From Blakeslea trispora (Eukaryota; Mucoromycota; Mucoromycetes; Mucorales; Choanephoraceae): a stretch of DNA of 64,000 nt. Positions 47,342 to 59,571 of this stretch are shown here, piece after piece (within the stretch, counting starts at the first letter, position 1; each line of letters starts with the position of its first letter). The stretch lies in NCBI GenBank assembly GCA_025331445.1, contig JAIWNE010000042.1:124001-188000 (forward strand), written 5' to 3'. Position numbers and translations under genes: made by a program. The notes under the pieces are model-generated. The model was not told the DNA's origin, did no database searches, and worked only from the letters and a program-made list of their open reading frames with translations.

Positions 47342-49769
47342 CTAATGATAAGCAGTAGCATGGTTGTAGTTGGGTTTGTAGTCTTGATACATCGGCATCG
47401 ATGGGTACTCTCCTGAATGCTGTGGCATAGGAAATTCAATATGACCACTGTTATTTGATTGATGATAGAACGAGGTTTCTGGACGAGGGCCATCTTGGGG
47501 GAATGTATTGGGAGATACAGGACGAGGTGGTATGGGTGGAGGCCCATAACTTTGATGATAGTTTTCACTATGCAAAGGTAAGCTATGATGATGTTGAGGC
47601 GAAGAAGAGAGATAAGGCGAAGAATGAGCTACAGAGGAATGAAGATAAGGTGGAGACTGAGCTGCAGCAGAGTGGACGTAAGGCGAATGTTGTGGATAAA
47701 AGCCGGGTCTTCTGCCCGAATGAGGTGAGGCAGAGGATGATGTATGTAAATATGATGAAGAGGCAGAGGCCGATGTATGCAGATAAGGCGAAGAGGCAGA
47801 AGCTGATGTATGCAAATAGGGCGAAGAAGCAGATGGTATTGTTTGCAGGTAAGGTGATGATACAGGGGGTGATGTCTGCAAATAAGGTGAAGATTGAGAA
47901 GCTGTGGCGTGTTTGTATGGTAACGACGAATTGTAAACAGGTGGTGAGAGGTCGCTTGAGAAGTGAGGTAAGGAAGGGCTTTGAGGCACCGAAGAACTGG
48001 TTGTATCTGACTGGCTTATGTATGGTGTAGGCATAGCAAAACCGATGACTGGACTAGTGGCATTTTGGGGAGTAGCACTAGGTGAACTTTGTGGAGAAGT
48101 TGATTCTTGGTTCCGAATAATCCAGTGAACAGAGTTTTGCCTTCCTAGCTCAGTACTGTTGGTGGGACTGACAGATGCATGAGTGATGGGTGAAGCAGGT
48201 GGGTAGTCATTGTATAGATCAGATGGCGTTATTCGAGTTTTGTTAATAGAGTTGATGGACGAATTACGAGAATGGTTTGTGTTTGTGATAGGAGGAGACT
48301 GCGATTGATCTGTTGTGATTGACAGATCAGGCTGTACTGAGATTGTAGACTGGTCAGACTCTGTTATGGATGTATTGTCTGTCTCTTCTTTTTGTTGTAC
48401 GATTTCAAGGGGTATATGCTGATCTAAATCTACTTCTTTCATCTTTTCAGCTATCAGATTGAAATCTTCAGAATCGACTGATTCTTGATCGTGTAATTCA
48501 ACATCATTGACCACAGCCTTTCCAACCTCCTCCTCCTCTTCTTCTTCTTCTTCATCATCGTCAATGTTGAAACTAAGTTTTGGATAAGTACCAATAGTGA
48601 AAGGAGCATTGAAAATCACGATATCACCAGCTAGTTCTGGGCGCAAAGGGTTTTCCTCATTGAGGTTGATAGAGATATGTACTGAATATTCAACCTTAAA
48701 GACACTGCCTGATTCGTCTACTGTAGGAATAGCATGAGGTGGAATAGCTAGTTTCAGACCAAATGTCTTTGTGAAACTAGTAGGACCTGCAATATCAATG
48801 TTGGCTGTAGTTTCGCATACGCATTTTGGTCCATACAGTTCTGATCTACGGTTCCACAAAAGGGGATGAATGGTCAGGGAGGCGAATGAAATTTTTCAAA
48901 AAAAAAAAAAAATTACTTGTGTTTCCCATAATAGACAGATCGTAACAATTGAGCACGAATGGCTTTGTCTCTCACAATCACACCAATATGTTCAATTCGA
49001 ATAGAAATTGGAATGACATCGCCTATGATATTGTTTGAGTATATAAAGACAGACAACAAAGAACTCATTTTTCTTACCTTTTACAGCAGCACGTTTCCCA
49101 ATAATAGTAGCCACTTTGACTGGTCCCAAATCACCACTCAGCATTAACTCCTTTTCAAACTCTTGTTCCCCAGCAAACTCAACATTCTCAACATTGATGT
49201 TTTCTAGCATATTAATTGGGATAGATGTGGAAGGCGAAAATAAATCTGTAAAGCCAAATAATGCCTTGTTGTAAATAGCAGTTAGCTGATAACTCACTTT
49301 GAGTAGTTGTCCAACCTAAATTAAGCATATGAATGAGGGGACATTGCAACACTGTAAGAGAGACATAATGGCATACCTCAAGTGTACTTGGTATGTGACA
49401 TTCTTTTGCACTAGGAATAGTTATTCTAAAAGGGAATCGATGTGTGTATGCCTCAAGATAATATGACTTATCACCATCTGGTGATTGTGCAATAATGTCT
49501 GATTTGGAGAATAAAGTGAAATCTCGTCCTCCTATTTCAACCGTGCCTTCCAATACAAGCTTGATGTTGTTTGTTTTAGTAGCCTTTTTCAAGTCTAGTA
49601 CAACATCACCTAAACGTGATGTGTTAAATTATTGGGGGAGAGAAAGAGGGTTCTTTAAGGTTTATTCAATGATCCTTTTACCCGAAATGTCTTCGCCCGG
49701 AAAGTAATATCGATCTTGTTTGAGCTCTATGTAGAATTCGTTTTCTTTGGATTTGAATAAATCTGTCAT
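47342..49769 (-). CDS. alpha-arrestin (ART/Rod1-like trafficking adaptor)
   Basis: Five exons (49769-49682, 49609-49377, 49315-49078, 49022-48917, 48845-47342) join in phase to 722 residues. The arrestin N domain contains YYFPGEDISGDVVLDL and NNIKLVLEGTVEIGG, and the C domain has GDVIPISIRIEH and KSELYGPKCV followed by IPPHAIPTV and VEYSVHISINL. A long disordered tail starts near 330 after an acidic run. It carries SPPVYNSS, a PPxY motif that would recruit a Nedd4/Rsp5-type ubiquitin ligase, so the protein probably directs endocytosis of plasma-membrane transporters. The tail also contains a degenerate tandem repeat of the SSPYLHTSASA type (about 47640-47920). Confidence 0.9.
47640..47920 (-). 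repeat. degenerate tandem repeat in arrestin tail
   Basis: About seven to nine units of 30-36 bp encode variants of S(S)PYL(H/Q)TS with spacer residues AS, PV or PS. Units are clearly related at DNA level, so the tract likely arose by slippage or unequal crossing-over and may vary in number between strains. Confidence 0.8.
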
Positions 49770-50875
49770 TAGCCTTAGATGAAGATGATAGTAAAAAAGA
49801 TAAAGAAAAGAAGAAAAAAAAAAGAGAAAGAGATGGAATCCAAGACTTTTTTTTTTTTCTCTATTTGAAATTTTAATGGTGACACAACTGCTTCCCCCCC
49901 TCCCCCTCTTCTCGACAACATGAGTGACTTGCACAGCCATTCACTCACTCTCTCTCTCTTTTTTTTTTTTTGTTCGGCGCTTGCCGAATTCAGTGGATTG
50001 TATAATTGTGCGGCTGGTAAGTTGTGTTTGATTCAGAATATTAGATACTCGTGTCATTGAGGCTAGTCATAACTGTAAGAGTAAAGAAGGATAGCAAGTA
50101 GTTCACTTGTAGAAATTAAACTACATTCTAGATGTTTTGTTTGTTTCACATATCTCTGCTTTAGGGTTGAAATTGACAGTTATCACAATCAACAAATCAA
50201 CGCTTACTAGTACTTTAACTTGCCTTATTTCTATGTATGTTTTTTTTTGTAAGCATTCGCGTCTTTAAGAGTTTTCTTTTATGTTTATGCTGTAAAGTAC
50301 TGAAATAAATAGGTATGACTAGAGAGATTTTTTGAGCCTATCCTCTATATAATCCAGTTCAAAGCACTAAAAAAAAAAAGAGAGAGAGATACATGGCGGC
50401 TTCCAAACCATTCATATGCGGCGTCTAAAGATGTTAATATGCAGCAAAGTCTTATTTCAAGTCAGATTTGTTTGGATTTAAAGGCTTCATACCCTCCTTT
50501 TGGTTTTTTTTTACAGTACAAAAAATGAATAAGAAAGTACTAAGCAGTTTGAGATGAGAATTCGTTTCTTCATACATAGACCATTTCTCCCACAGCTTTG
50601 GGACAACAACAACGATAAGAATATAGACAGAAATGGATTGTTGTCAACAGACAACATTGTTAAGTGTGCCAGTTCCTCGATATCAAATAGGCGCAAAGGA
50701 AAAAAAAATTCACTGCTGAGCATTCTATCTTGTCATTGCTGACTCAGCTATCCAATTGATTAGAATGATATGATTGGATTGAAAACAATCGCTTCTTTCC
50801 CCTCCAAGTAAGGTTGATGATACCATGGAATGGATAAAGAAATCATCTATTTCAATATGGTGTGTTCTCTATAAT
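49770..50875. other. intergenic region arrestin / COQ10
   Basis: About 1.1 kb. The left part is the arrestin promoter and leader with long A- and T-runs and a CTCTCT patch at 49942-49960. The remainder is AT-rich with no supportable frame, RNA gene or repeat. Confidence 0.5.
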
Positions 50876-51535
50876 TTATTTTCTATACACTGACTGACAA
50901 CGATCTATAAAAGCTTGCAACATCATTTTTGATACCTGATCAAAAAAGACAGATGAGGCTTGAGCATGAATAGGAGAAGCAAACTCAAAGGCAATATCAA
51001 AATCAACCCAACAGGAAGGATGGTCGGCTGCTGAAGATGAATTCAATTGCGAAGGCGGTAAGTTGGGCGTAAATTGCCATGTGGTTGTCATGTCATTAAA
51101 TAATGTTGCATCCGCAGCTACCGCCTATAGAAACTAGTTGAATCAACACAGTGGTACAAGTCACGTGATTTTGTTTACCTTGACCAAACTAGGCTTTCGG
51201 CAAGTTACTTTTGACATGTATTTTTCTTCAAACAACTTGAAACCAACACCCAATTCAGCCTTCATTAGAAAACTACCGTCTCTAAGAGGTGTGCTGGTGT
51301 AGACGTGTGAATGGTTGCAAAAGGGCACAAAAAGTCGGTAGTCATTGACATTGGAGACTACATTGTAAAGTTGGTTTTGCGAAAAGCTAAGTTGTGTCAG
51401 TTTTTTTTTTTTCTTCTTGGAAAAATATCATGTCGCCTACTTGAGTAATTTCTTTTCTCTATATTGCTTCTTGGAGCTAAAAGCATCGGGAAGACTAAAG
51501 AAATGACGACGCTGTGGCCGAAGTAATGTTGTCAT
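50876..51535 (-). CDS. COQ10: coenzyme Q-binding protein COQ10 (START domain)
   Basis: Three exons (51535-51441, 51386-51179, 51124-50876) join in phase to 183 residues. The N-terminus (MTTLLRPQRRHFFSL) is Arg-rich without acids, as expected for a mitochondrial targeting sequence. The START/polyketide-cyclase fold is recognised from LYNVVSNVNDYRLFVPFC, FLMKAELGVGFKLFEEKY and VDFDIAFEFASPIHAQAS, ending MMLQAFIDRC. COQ10 binds coenzyme Q and supports its use in the respiratory chain. Length matches the family. Confidence 0.93.
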
Positions 51536-53252
<1,717 letters not shown>

Positions 53253-53356
53253 AATTATCTTTCATTTTATGTGACAATAAAGACAAAAGAAAATAGCAAA
53301 GAAAGAGTGTTTATATATATTTACAGGATGGATACAAGAACAGATGCCTTATTGTT

Positions 53357-53626
53357 TCATTGTTGTTTCTGTTTTATTGAGTGTGGCAATAAGAAGGCCA
53401 TGTTGTTGTTATGACCGAGATAGTTACGAATTGCATTTGTCACATTTTGAACTCTTTTGCAATCTTCTTCATCGTGCCAAGAAGGCTCTTCTAGTTCATT
53501 GGGTACGATACGTGTTTCTGTTCGAAGGCTACCATCTTCTGTCTTGACAATATCTTGCCATTCATAATCTTCCTCCTGTTGTTCTTTAGTTGTCATGCGT
53601 TGGTTTTGTTGTTTTGAAAAGTTCAT
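53357..53626 (-). CDS. small hypothetical protein
   Basis: A single-exon frame of 89 residues with ATG at 53626 (an alternative in-frame ATG lies at 53596). The composition is protein-like and charged: EEDYEWQDIVKTEDGSLRTE, IVPNELEEPSWHDEEDC and NVTNAIRNYLG. There is no signal peptide, membrane segment or known motif. It is convergent with the proteasome gene, ending about 100 bp from its stop codon. I do not recognise it; coding status is likely but unproven. Confidence 0.5.
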   Translation of the reverse strand: MNFSKQQNQRMTTKEQQEEDYEWQDIVKTEDGSLRTETRIVPNELEEPSWHDEEDCKRVQNVTNAIRNYLGHNNNMAFLLPHSIKQKQQ

Positions 53627-54257
53627 ACAGGCCAAAGTCAAGTTTGCATCGAGTCAAGTAAGAAAAGAAACTCACAGACAGTCCAAAAGAAAAAAAAAAG
53701 AGAGAGAGAAAATGCGATACATCCTGTTTCGGGGACTGAACAGATGAGATGGGCACGGAACATTATGAAATAATAGGAGAGGGACTTTAAAGAAACAAAC
53801 AAGTTTAATTTTTACTATGGTAGATTGTAGTACAAGATTCATGCACCTTACACCAAATATGGAAAAATAGGCTTTCAATTGGAATTCGTCTCTGTTACTG
53901 AAAACAAGATAAAAGACTTTGATTCTTTAGGCTTGGGGGGGGGTTTATTGCTTGTTTATTGGGAGTTGATTTTTTTTCTAGAGTATGTCTGTTTCTGACC
54001 AAATTCCTCAAGACAATGTCGTGTTGAATTTGTTTCGCAAAAAAAGAAATGGTTTCATCATGTTTATCTCTATTAAGCCTTTGGTTCATCACATAGCTCC
54101 ACCCAAAAAAAAAAAATCGGGAAAAAAAAAGAAAGAGTTTATATACTTTTTGTTGCTGAACTACCTCTTTAATAAAAAAATACTATATCTTTGGAGAGGA
54201 ATGACAAGATTAAAATAAAGCAATATGAATCATGATCACAACAATAAAAAAAAACTA
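53627..54257. other. intergenic region
   Basis: About 630 bp between the small hypothetical gene and the kinesin stop codon. It has A-runs, a G9 run at 53936-53944 and no supportable coding frame. Confidence 0.5.
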
Positions 54258-55829
54258 CTAGATCTCAGATAAAGATGAGCGTGTTTGATGTTCTTTAGCC
54301 AATAACTCATTGATCTCTAGTTCTGCTCTCTGAATACTCAGTTTAGTCTCTAATTTTGACACAGTAGCTGTAGTCTGTCGTAACTGTTCTTCTAAAGCCA
54401 AGATACGATGATCTTTCTCTCTTGACTCTTGTTCCATCTTGTAGAGTTGTTTCTTTAACTCTTGAATCATGACCTTATCGTTCTGGTGTGCATGTTGTAA
54501 CAATGTACTGTTCTGTTCACTCATAGGAGGCGAAGGGGGTAAAACAGAAGAGAGAGTCGTGGTATCATCTGGAGAAGTCAATAGATCGGCTGTAGCATCT
54601 GTCATCACAACAGAAGACGAGGTCAAAATCAGACGAGTCAAATGATCAATACGCTCCTTCATGACATTTCGAATGGCCTGCATACGTTGCATCTGTTGTT
54701 CATGATCCATACGTTCTGCCAAAATAGCAGATTCTATCTTTTGCTTCTCTTCCTCAAGTACCTCGGCTGTGGATTGTAGTTTGGATTTGAGTTCAACAAT
54801 TTCAGATTGGTATTTTTGCAACAGAGCCTTGTCATCCATGACAGCATCGTTTTTGGCATGGATCGTGATACGTTTGACACGAGAAGCGAATTTGAGTGTA
54901 TTGATTGATTCTTCTATCGAATGATGCGATGGACTGATGGCACAGATGACGGCTACTTTGGCTTGACCTGTTAATGCTGTCTGCAGAATACGTGTCAGTT
55001 TAGAGTCTCGGAAGGGAATATGAGCCGGGGATTTGCCGTTGGATTCGGTCAGTTTAGAGATCACAGTGCCTAGTGTAAGTAGACTCTTGTTGATATATGA
55101 TCCTTCTTTTCTACGTTCTTCATTCGATGCAGCCTTTTCCGAGCCTGCTAAATCAATCAAGTTCTAATAGGGGGTATGATGTCAAGCTAGTTGATGATTC
55201 TTTCTTTAGGGGGATCCTTACCAATTGTGAAATCTTGACAAGTTCCTTTGGTTTACTGGTACCAAATCCTGATGACAGGAGAGTTCTTTTGTAATTTGAA
55301 AGTTGTGTACTTGTACTGCTTTTCTCTCTACTTTCAATAATCATCTGAAACATGGTATGACTTCGACTACTGTGTAAATTATAATCTGTTGAACTGATAT
55401 GTCGATTTGCTGTGTTTTTAAGAGATATGGTTAAACAAGAACACTGTTTTTCTTTTCTTTCATTACCTTCTCCTCTTTGAATGATTCTTAATACATCGTC
55501 TGGTGTTGTGACTACCTCTTCTGTCAATGGACTCACAAAGACACCTCGAATTTTATCTTGATGGATCTTCAAGTTATCATTAGAGGGATTCAGTAGGTCT
55601 TTAATGGTCTCATTATAGATTTCGAGGTAAGAGACACGTAAAAGGAATTCTCTTGTTATAGCCTTTTTTTCATTATTATTATAAAAGTAGTAATAGTGTT
55701 TAGATGGTGTACTTATTTTGAGTGATTGTTTATACGAACCTTTTTGATATAATCAAACACATTATGAATTGATCTTGGAATGATACCTGGTTCTAGTTCA
55801 TTTCCTGTTATAAATTAAATAAGTTGTTA

Positions 55830-55863
<34 letters not shown>

Positions 55864-56191
55864 CGTATAAACCTACCCATCTATAAGAAAATCAAGAAAT
55901 CAACCTGTCAAATCAGATGAATTTTTTTCAATTTTTAATTTTTATATTTTTTTTTTACCATTGTCTAAATTAAAAAAAAAAAAATTAATACAATGGCGTA
56001 AATTCTAAAAAAAAAAAAAACTTACAAATGTCTTTCCACTTGCTGTCTGACCATAGGCAAACACAGTGCCTATCATGGATTGTTAAACTGAGAACTGCAT
56101 TCACCTAATTCAATTTTTACCATTGTATCCTTCCATCACTTGACTAGAATAGAAATAAATCAATAAATAAGCATTCCTCTTTTCATACACC

Positions 56192-56222
<31 letters not shown>

Positions 56223-56476
56223 ATTAGATTACAAACAGTAGTGTCATAAATAAGCTTGTTGTCACTTCCATACAATACATGATCAAACATGAATTCATGC
56301 TGTGTTCTGTATCTCAGTTCCTCTTTTAATGCTATTCTACTGGATTCTATATCCCAACAGTTGCCCTGTTCGTTCCTGGCAGGTGGTCTACAGCGTACTG
56401 TTACTTGAACGCTTTCTGCCTTATTGACTGATGACATTGTTCTTTTTCTTACAAATGCATTATTGGTGGTTATCAT
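54258..56476 (-). CDS. kinesin-7 (CENP-E/Kip2-like) motor protein
   Basis: Nine exons join in phase to 562 residues: 56476-56220, 56143-56121, 56069-56026, 55964-55959, 55880-55877, 55804-55740, 55662-55467, 55409-55222, 55163-54258. The motor has VQVTVRCRPP, the P-loop GTVFAYGQTASGKTFTMMG, REFLLRVSYLEIYNETI, switch I NLHSSRSHTMF, switch II LIDLAGSEKAASNEE and YINKSLLTLGTVISKL, HIPFRDSKLTRILQ. The best resemblance is to CENP-E-type motors (YGQTASGKTxTMMG, EIYNETI). A coiled coil follows from about 385. Kinesin-7 motors act on spindle or cytoplasmic microtubule plus ends. Two exons are only 6 and 4 nt long and encode T-M and M-G of the P-loop region. The exon 6-7 junction uses a weak GTTCGT donor. 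Confidence 0.92.
55836..55863 (+). repeat. T28 homopolymer in kinesin intron 5
   Basis: An uninterrupted run of 28 T on the plus strand inside intron 5 of the kinesin gene. It is A-rich in the transcript. Such runs are prone to length error in assembly. Confidence 0.9.
56192..56217 (+). repeat. T26 homopolymer in kinesin intron 1
   Basis: An uninterrupted run of 26 T (A in the transcript) directly after the donor of intron 1 of the kinesin gene. Confidence 0.9.
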
Positions 56477-56670
56477 TTTAGTAGTTTAAAAAAGAGAGAG
56501 AAAAATAAAAATATAAACAATAGAAAAAAAAAAGATTTATTAAAAGGTTTTTTTTTACTGTTTAAATAGATTAAGCTCAGTTGAATCTAAAATCATCATG
56601 ATTTCATCTTATTGAAGCAAAATCCATCTTTCTGTGCACCAAACAAGAGATGCAGTCTATACTTCAATTT

Positions 56671-57578
56671 TCAAATTTGCTTCTTTAGAGGAGATTGGGT
56701 AACATCAAAACAAGTCATCAAGACTTCTTCATGATTCTCTTTATACATGGCTAATGAACTTGACTTTTGAATCTCTTCTACTTTCTGCATTGTCAATCGA
56801 TAGAGCCACCAAGCAACAATCACTAAAATAAAGACACTACAGCCCATAGTGATCATGGTGATACGGTGAGTAGAGGCAGGTAAGTTAGGATTCGAGAGAT
56901 CAGCCAGTTGAGATCCCACCCAGACTTCAAGGCATACTTTGAATGATGAAATAGCTGTAGAAAGAACAAAACGATCCAAGGTGATGGTAGGCAAGAGAGA
57001 CAACATCATGTTTGTAATGGGCCATGGAATAGGACTCAGGCGGATCAACATCAACATCTAAACCCATAACACACTGTCAACCACACTATCTTTTCTTTTT
57101 TTTTTCTATCATGTTTTCTTACTTTAAATCCACCTTGTTCAATGGCTTCTTGAATAGCCACGAATTTCTCTTGTTTTGAACGAGAGAGTCGCATCCATCT
57201 TTGAAAGTTGTAACGTCGAATCAATCCAAATGCAATATTGGCACCTATAAATGCACCACAGACAGCAGGCAAGACACCACCTGGAAAACCATAGATAAAT
57301 CCAGTGAGTGTCGTGATAAAGGTAAATCCAATCAAGGGAGGTATTGAAGTGATGGCAATCAAACAGGATAACAGTAGAGAACTATAAGGTCGTGTGCGTA
57401 ATTCGAGTGCTGTTTCTTGTATCACTTGTATTCTTGAGAGGATTAGAGTAGTTTAGGGTGAAAATAGCAGGAGCTTACGTTCTCTGATAACACTACGATG
57501 TTTGAGAAACAGATAAAGACTAGAGATAAAGAAAATGACAGCCAAGCCAAGTGTAATCCATCGTTTAGGCTGTAACAT
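56671..57578 (-). CDS. TVP38: TVP38/TMEM64 family (VTT-domain) membrane protein
   Basis: Three exons (57578-57479, 57424-57123, 57057-56671) join in phase to 262 residues. The protein has about five hydrophobic segments: WITLGLAVIFFISSLYLFL, a VTT/SNARE-associated core (IPPLIGFTFITTLTGFIYGF, LPAVCGAFIGANIAFGL), then MLMLIRLSPIPWPITNMML and a last helix HRITMITMGCSVFILVIVAW. The RLSPIPWP motif is conserved in this family. Tvp38 proteins are Golgi membrane proteins related to DedA/VMP1 lipid-scrambling folds. Exon 2 begins after a TACAAG acceptor, chosen to keep phase and LIQETALELR. Confidence 0.9.
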
Positions 57579-58128
57579 TATCAGGGAGAAAAGAAAAAAA
57601 AGAAAGAGAGAGAAAATAAATAAAAAAAAATAAAAAAATTCAAGCCTAATTTTTGTGCCCTGAAAATCAACATTAAAATTTACCCACAATTTGAATAGGA
57701 TTGTGATTTTGATTGAATAGAATTTTGCAGGTCAGCTGATTATGATTTCTTTGATCCTTCCATTTCATGGAAATAATGATGATAACTTTCATTGGCTATT
57801 AAACGAGCAACCTCCGAGACTTGAATTTGTTTTTCAGACTTTGGAGAAATGACGACGCGCGTCTCGGCCAACCCACCTTGTTACTTAGAGGCGTGCTTTC
57901 TTTGAAAGAGCTGAATCATTTCTATGAATGGCATTTTTATAAAACAAAAATGAAAATGAAAAATAATCATAATAAAAAGTGGTGTTTTAAAAGGATGTTT
58001 TGCTCTAAATAAATGGATTGGTTATCGGCTATACTTTTTTCCCGTGTTTCTCTCTCTCTCTTTTTTTTTCTATTTGTCATGTCTAATTTCTTCTTTTTTT
58101 CTTTCTTCTTTTTCTTTACTTTTATATC
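57579..58128. promoter_or_regulatory. divergent promoter TVP38 / SDHAF3
   Basis: About 550 bp between divergent genes. It contains the 10-bp palindrome GACGCGCGTC (about 57854-57863) in otherwise AT-rich DNA, and a T/C-rich leader before SDHAF3. The palindrome could be a factor-binding site; no factor can be named. Confidence 0.45.
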
Positions 58129-58589
58129 ATGCCTGGTCCACAACAAACTCAAGTATTGTTAGCACCCTTAAAGCTCTATAGAGATATTCTTCGCTCTCAT
58201 CGTGCTTTACCAGCTGCCATGCGTGCCATGGGTGATGACTATGTCAAGGCAGAATTCAAAAGACACAAGCATATCGATAATCCTGCTCATATTGTGGGTT
58301 TTGTATCTCAATGGCAATCGTAAATAACTCTGATTTGATCTCTCTTTAGAATGCTTATTTACTTCTTTGTTATAGTTATCTAGACTTGATCAAACAACAG
58401 ACAGCTCCCTTGCCTCATGACTCACCAGCACCTGTCAATGATCCTCTTGTGCGTAGTTTCAATAGTCCTGCTGATGGAGGTTGGGGCAAGAAACTCGATC
58501 CTCAGCTACTAGACAAGATGAGTGATGAACAACTAGGACAACTTTATGAACTTCGATCTGAAGTCAAACGATCGTTAGATCAGTCATAA
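58129..58589 (+). CDS. SDHAF3: succinate dehydrogenase assembly factor 3 (ACN9, LYR family)
   Basis: Two exons (58129-58319, 58376-58589) join in phase to 134 residues. The LYR-type core LAPLKLYRDILRSHRALPAA is followed by MGDDYVKAEFKRHKHIDNPA and VGFVSQWQSYLDLIKQQ, typical of ACN9/SDHAF3. The protein matures the iron-sulfur subunit of complex II in the mitochondrial matrix. The C-terminal extension after about residue 90 is longer than in animals but usual for fungi. Confidence 0.93.
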
Positions 58590-58611
58590 TAAAGATAGCT
58601 ATATTTTTTTT

Positions 58612-59365
58612 TTATTTCTCATAGTCAGGCACATCACCACTGAATGTCCAATGTCTTTGTTCACCTTCCGATAGATGACTACAGTCACCATTAGCCAAAA
58701 GTTCCCAAGAACCATCCTGTTGACGTACAAGGTGAGACAAGGAACAAACACCACAACGTACAGGATAGTTGGCATCCTTTAGCAAGCCACGAACAGCACA
58801 GATAGCAGTAGCAGCATGACCTGCCAACAGAATGGTCTTGGGAGGTTGAGCCTCAGCTTCAATGGAAGCCAGCAGTCGATCTAAACCTTGCTTGACACGA
58901 ACATGGCAATCATGCGCTGTTTCGACACCTTCAGGCAAAGGAATAGATGAAGTATGATGTGTAATAGGAAACCGCTTTTCTAATTCAGAGAGAGGAGCAG
59001 GAGGAAGATAACGCCCATGTGCCTTGCCATACCATTCACTATAATACAGAAAAAAAAAGGTGAGTTATAGGTGTCTCTCTTGTTTGATTTCTATCTATTC
59101 TTTACGCCATGCTATAGTCTATAAAGACAGGTACTTTTGTTTCTTGTACAAAAGGATCGATTGTCTCCAAGACTCGATAGAAAGGAGAAGAATAGATGCG
59201 ATCAATGGATTTGTCCTTGAGGAATTGAGCAAGTTCTTTTGCCTGATGTCTTCCTACCTCAGAAAGAGGAGGATCGTTTTTGAGGCCTGTAGGAAGTGGA
59301 GGGTCTGGATTGACCCAATCTTCACGAAAACCATGACGAACCACCCATATTTCTTGAACACTCAT
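58612..59365 (-). CDS. histidine phosphatase (phosphoglycerate-mutase-like) family protein
   Basis: Two exons (59365-59106, 59038-58612) join in phase to 228 residues. The catalytic RHG motif is EIWVVRHGFREDWVN, with the second signature IDRIYSSPFYRVLETIDPF and the second His in ILLAGHAATAICAVRGLL. The sequence is like the group including UBASH3/STS and the fungal TFIIIC-subunit-55-related phosphatases. Possible roles are dephosphorylation of small metabolites or proteins; no substrate is predicted. It is convergent with SDHAF3, with only 22 bp between stop codons. ACGCGT lies about 25 bp upstream of its start codon. Confidence 0.88.
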
Positions 59366-59571
59366 TTTTGAGGTTGATAAGGAAAACGAAAAAGACGCGT
59401 ACTGTCCATTATTTTTAATTCCTTTTTTTTTTTTTAATCAAACCCAGCTCTCTTTCTCTTTGACACTATATCAACACATTACATAATATCATATTTATTT
59501 TAAATTACCTAGGTAAACAAATATCAAAAAAAAAAGACTTGAGGGGGGGTATTGGATGCTCATGATATATT

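Noticed and set aside
47455..48030. Long plus-strand frame of 191 codons opposite the arrestin tail
   Set aside because: It mirrors the repetitive arrestin tail, has a biased Lys/Arg/Met composition from the repeat and no motif; the minus-strand arrestin model explains the DNA.
55410..55466. In-frame reading of kinesin intron 7 (57 nt, no stop)
   Set aside because: The insert has a GTAATG donor and ACAG acceptor, and removing it restores the family's GEANRHISST spacing; retained intron is possible but less likely.
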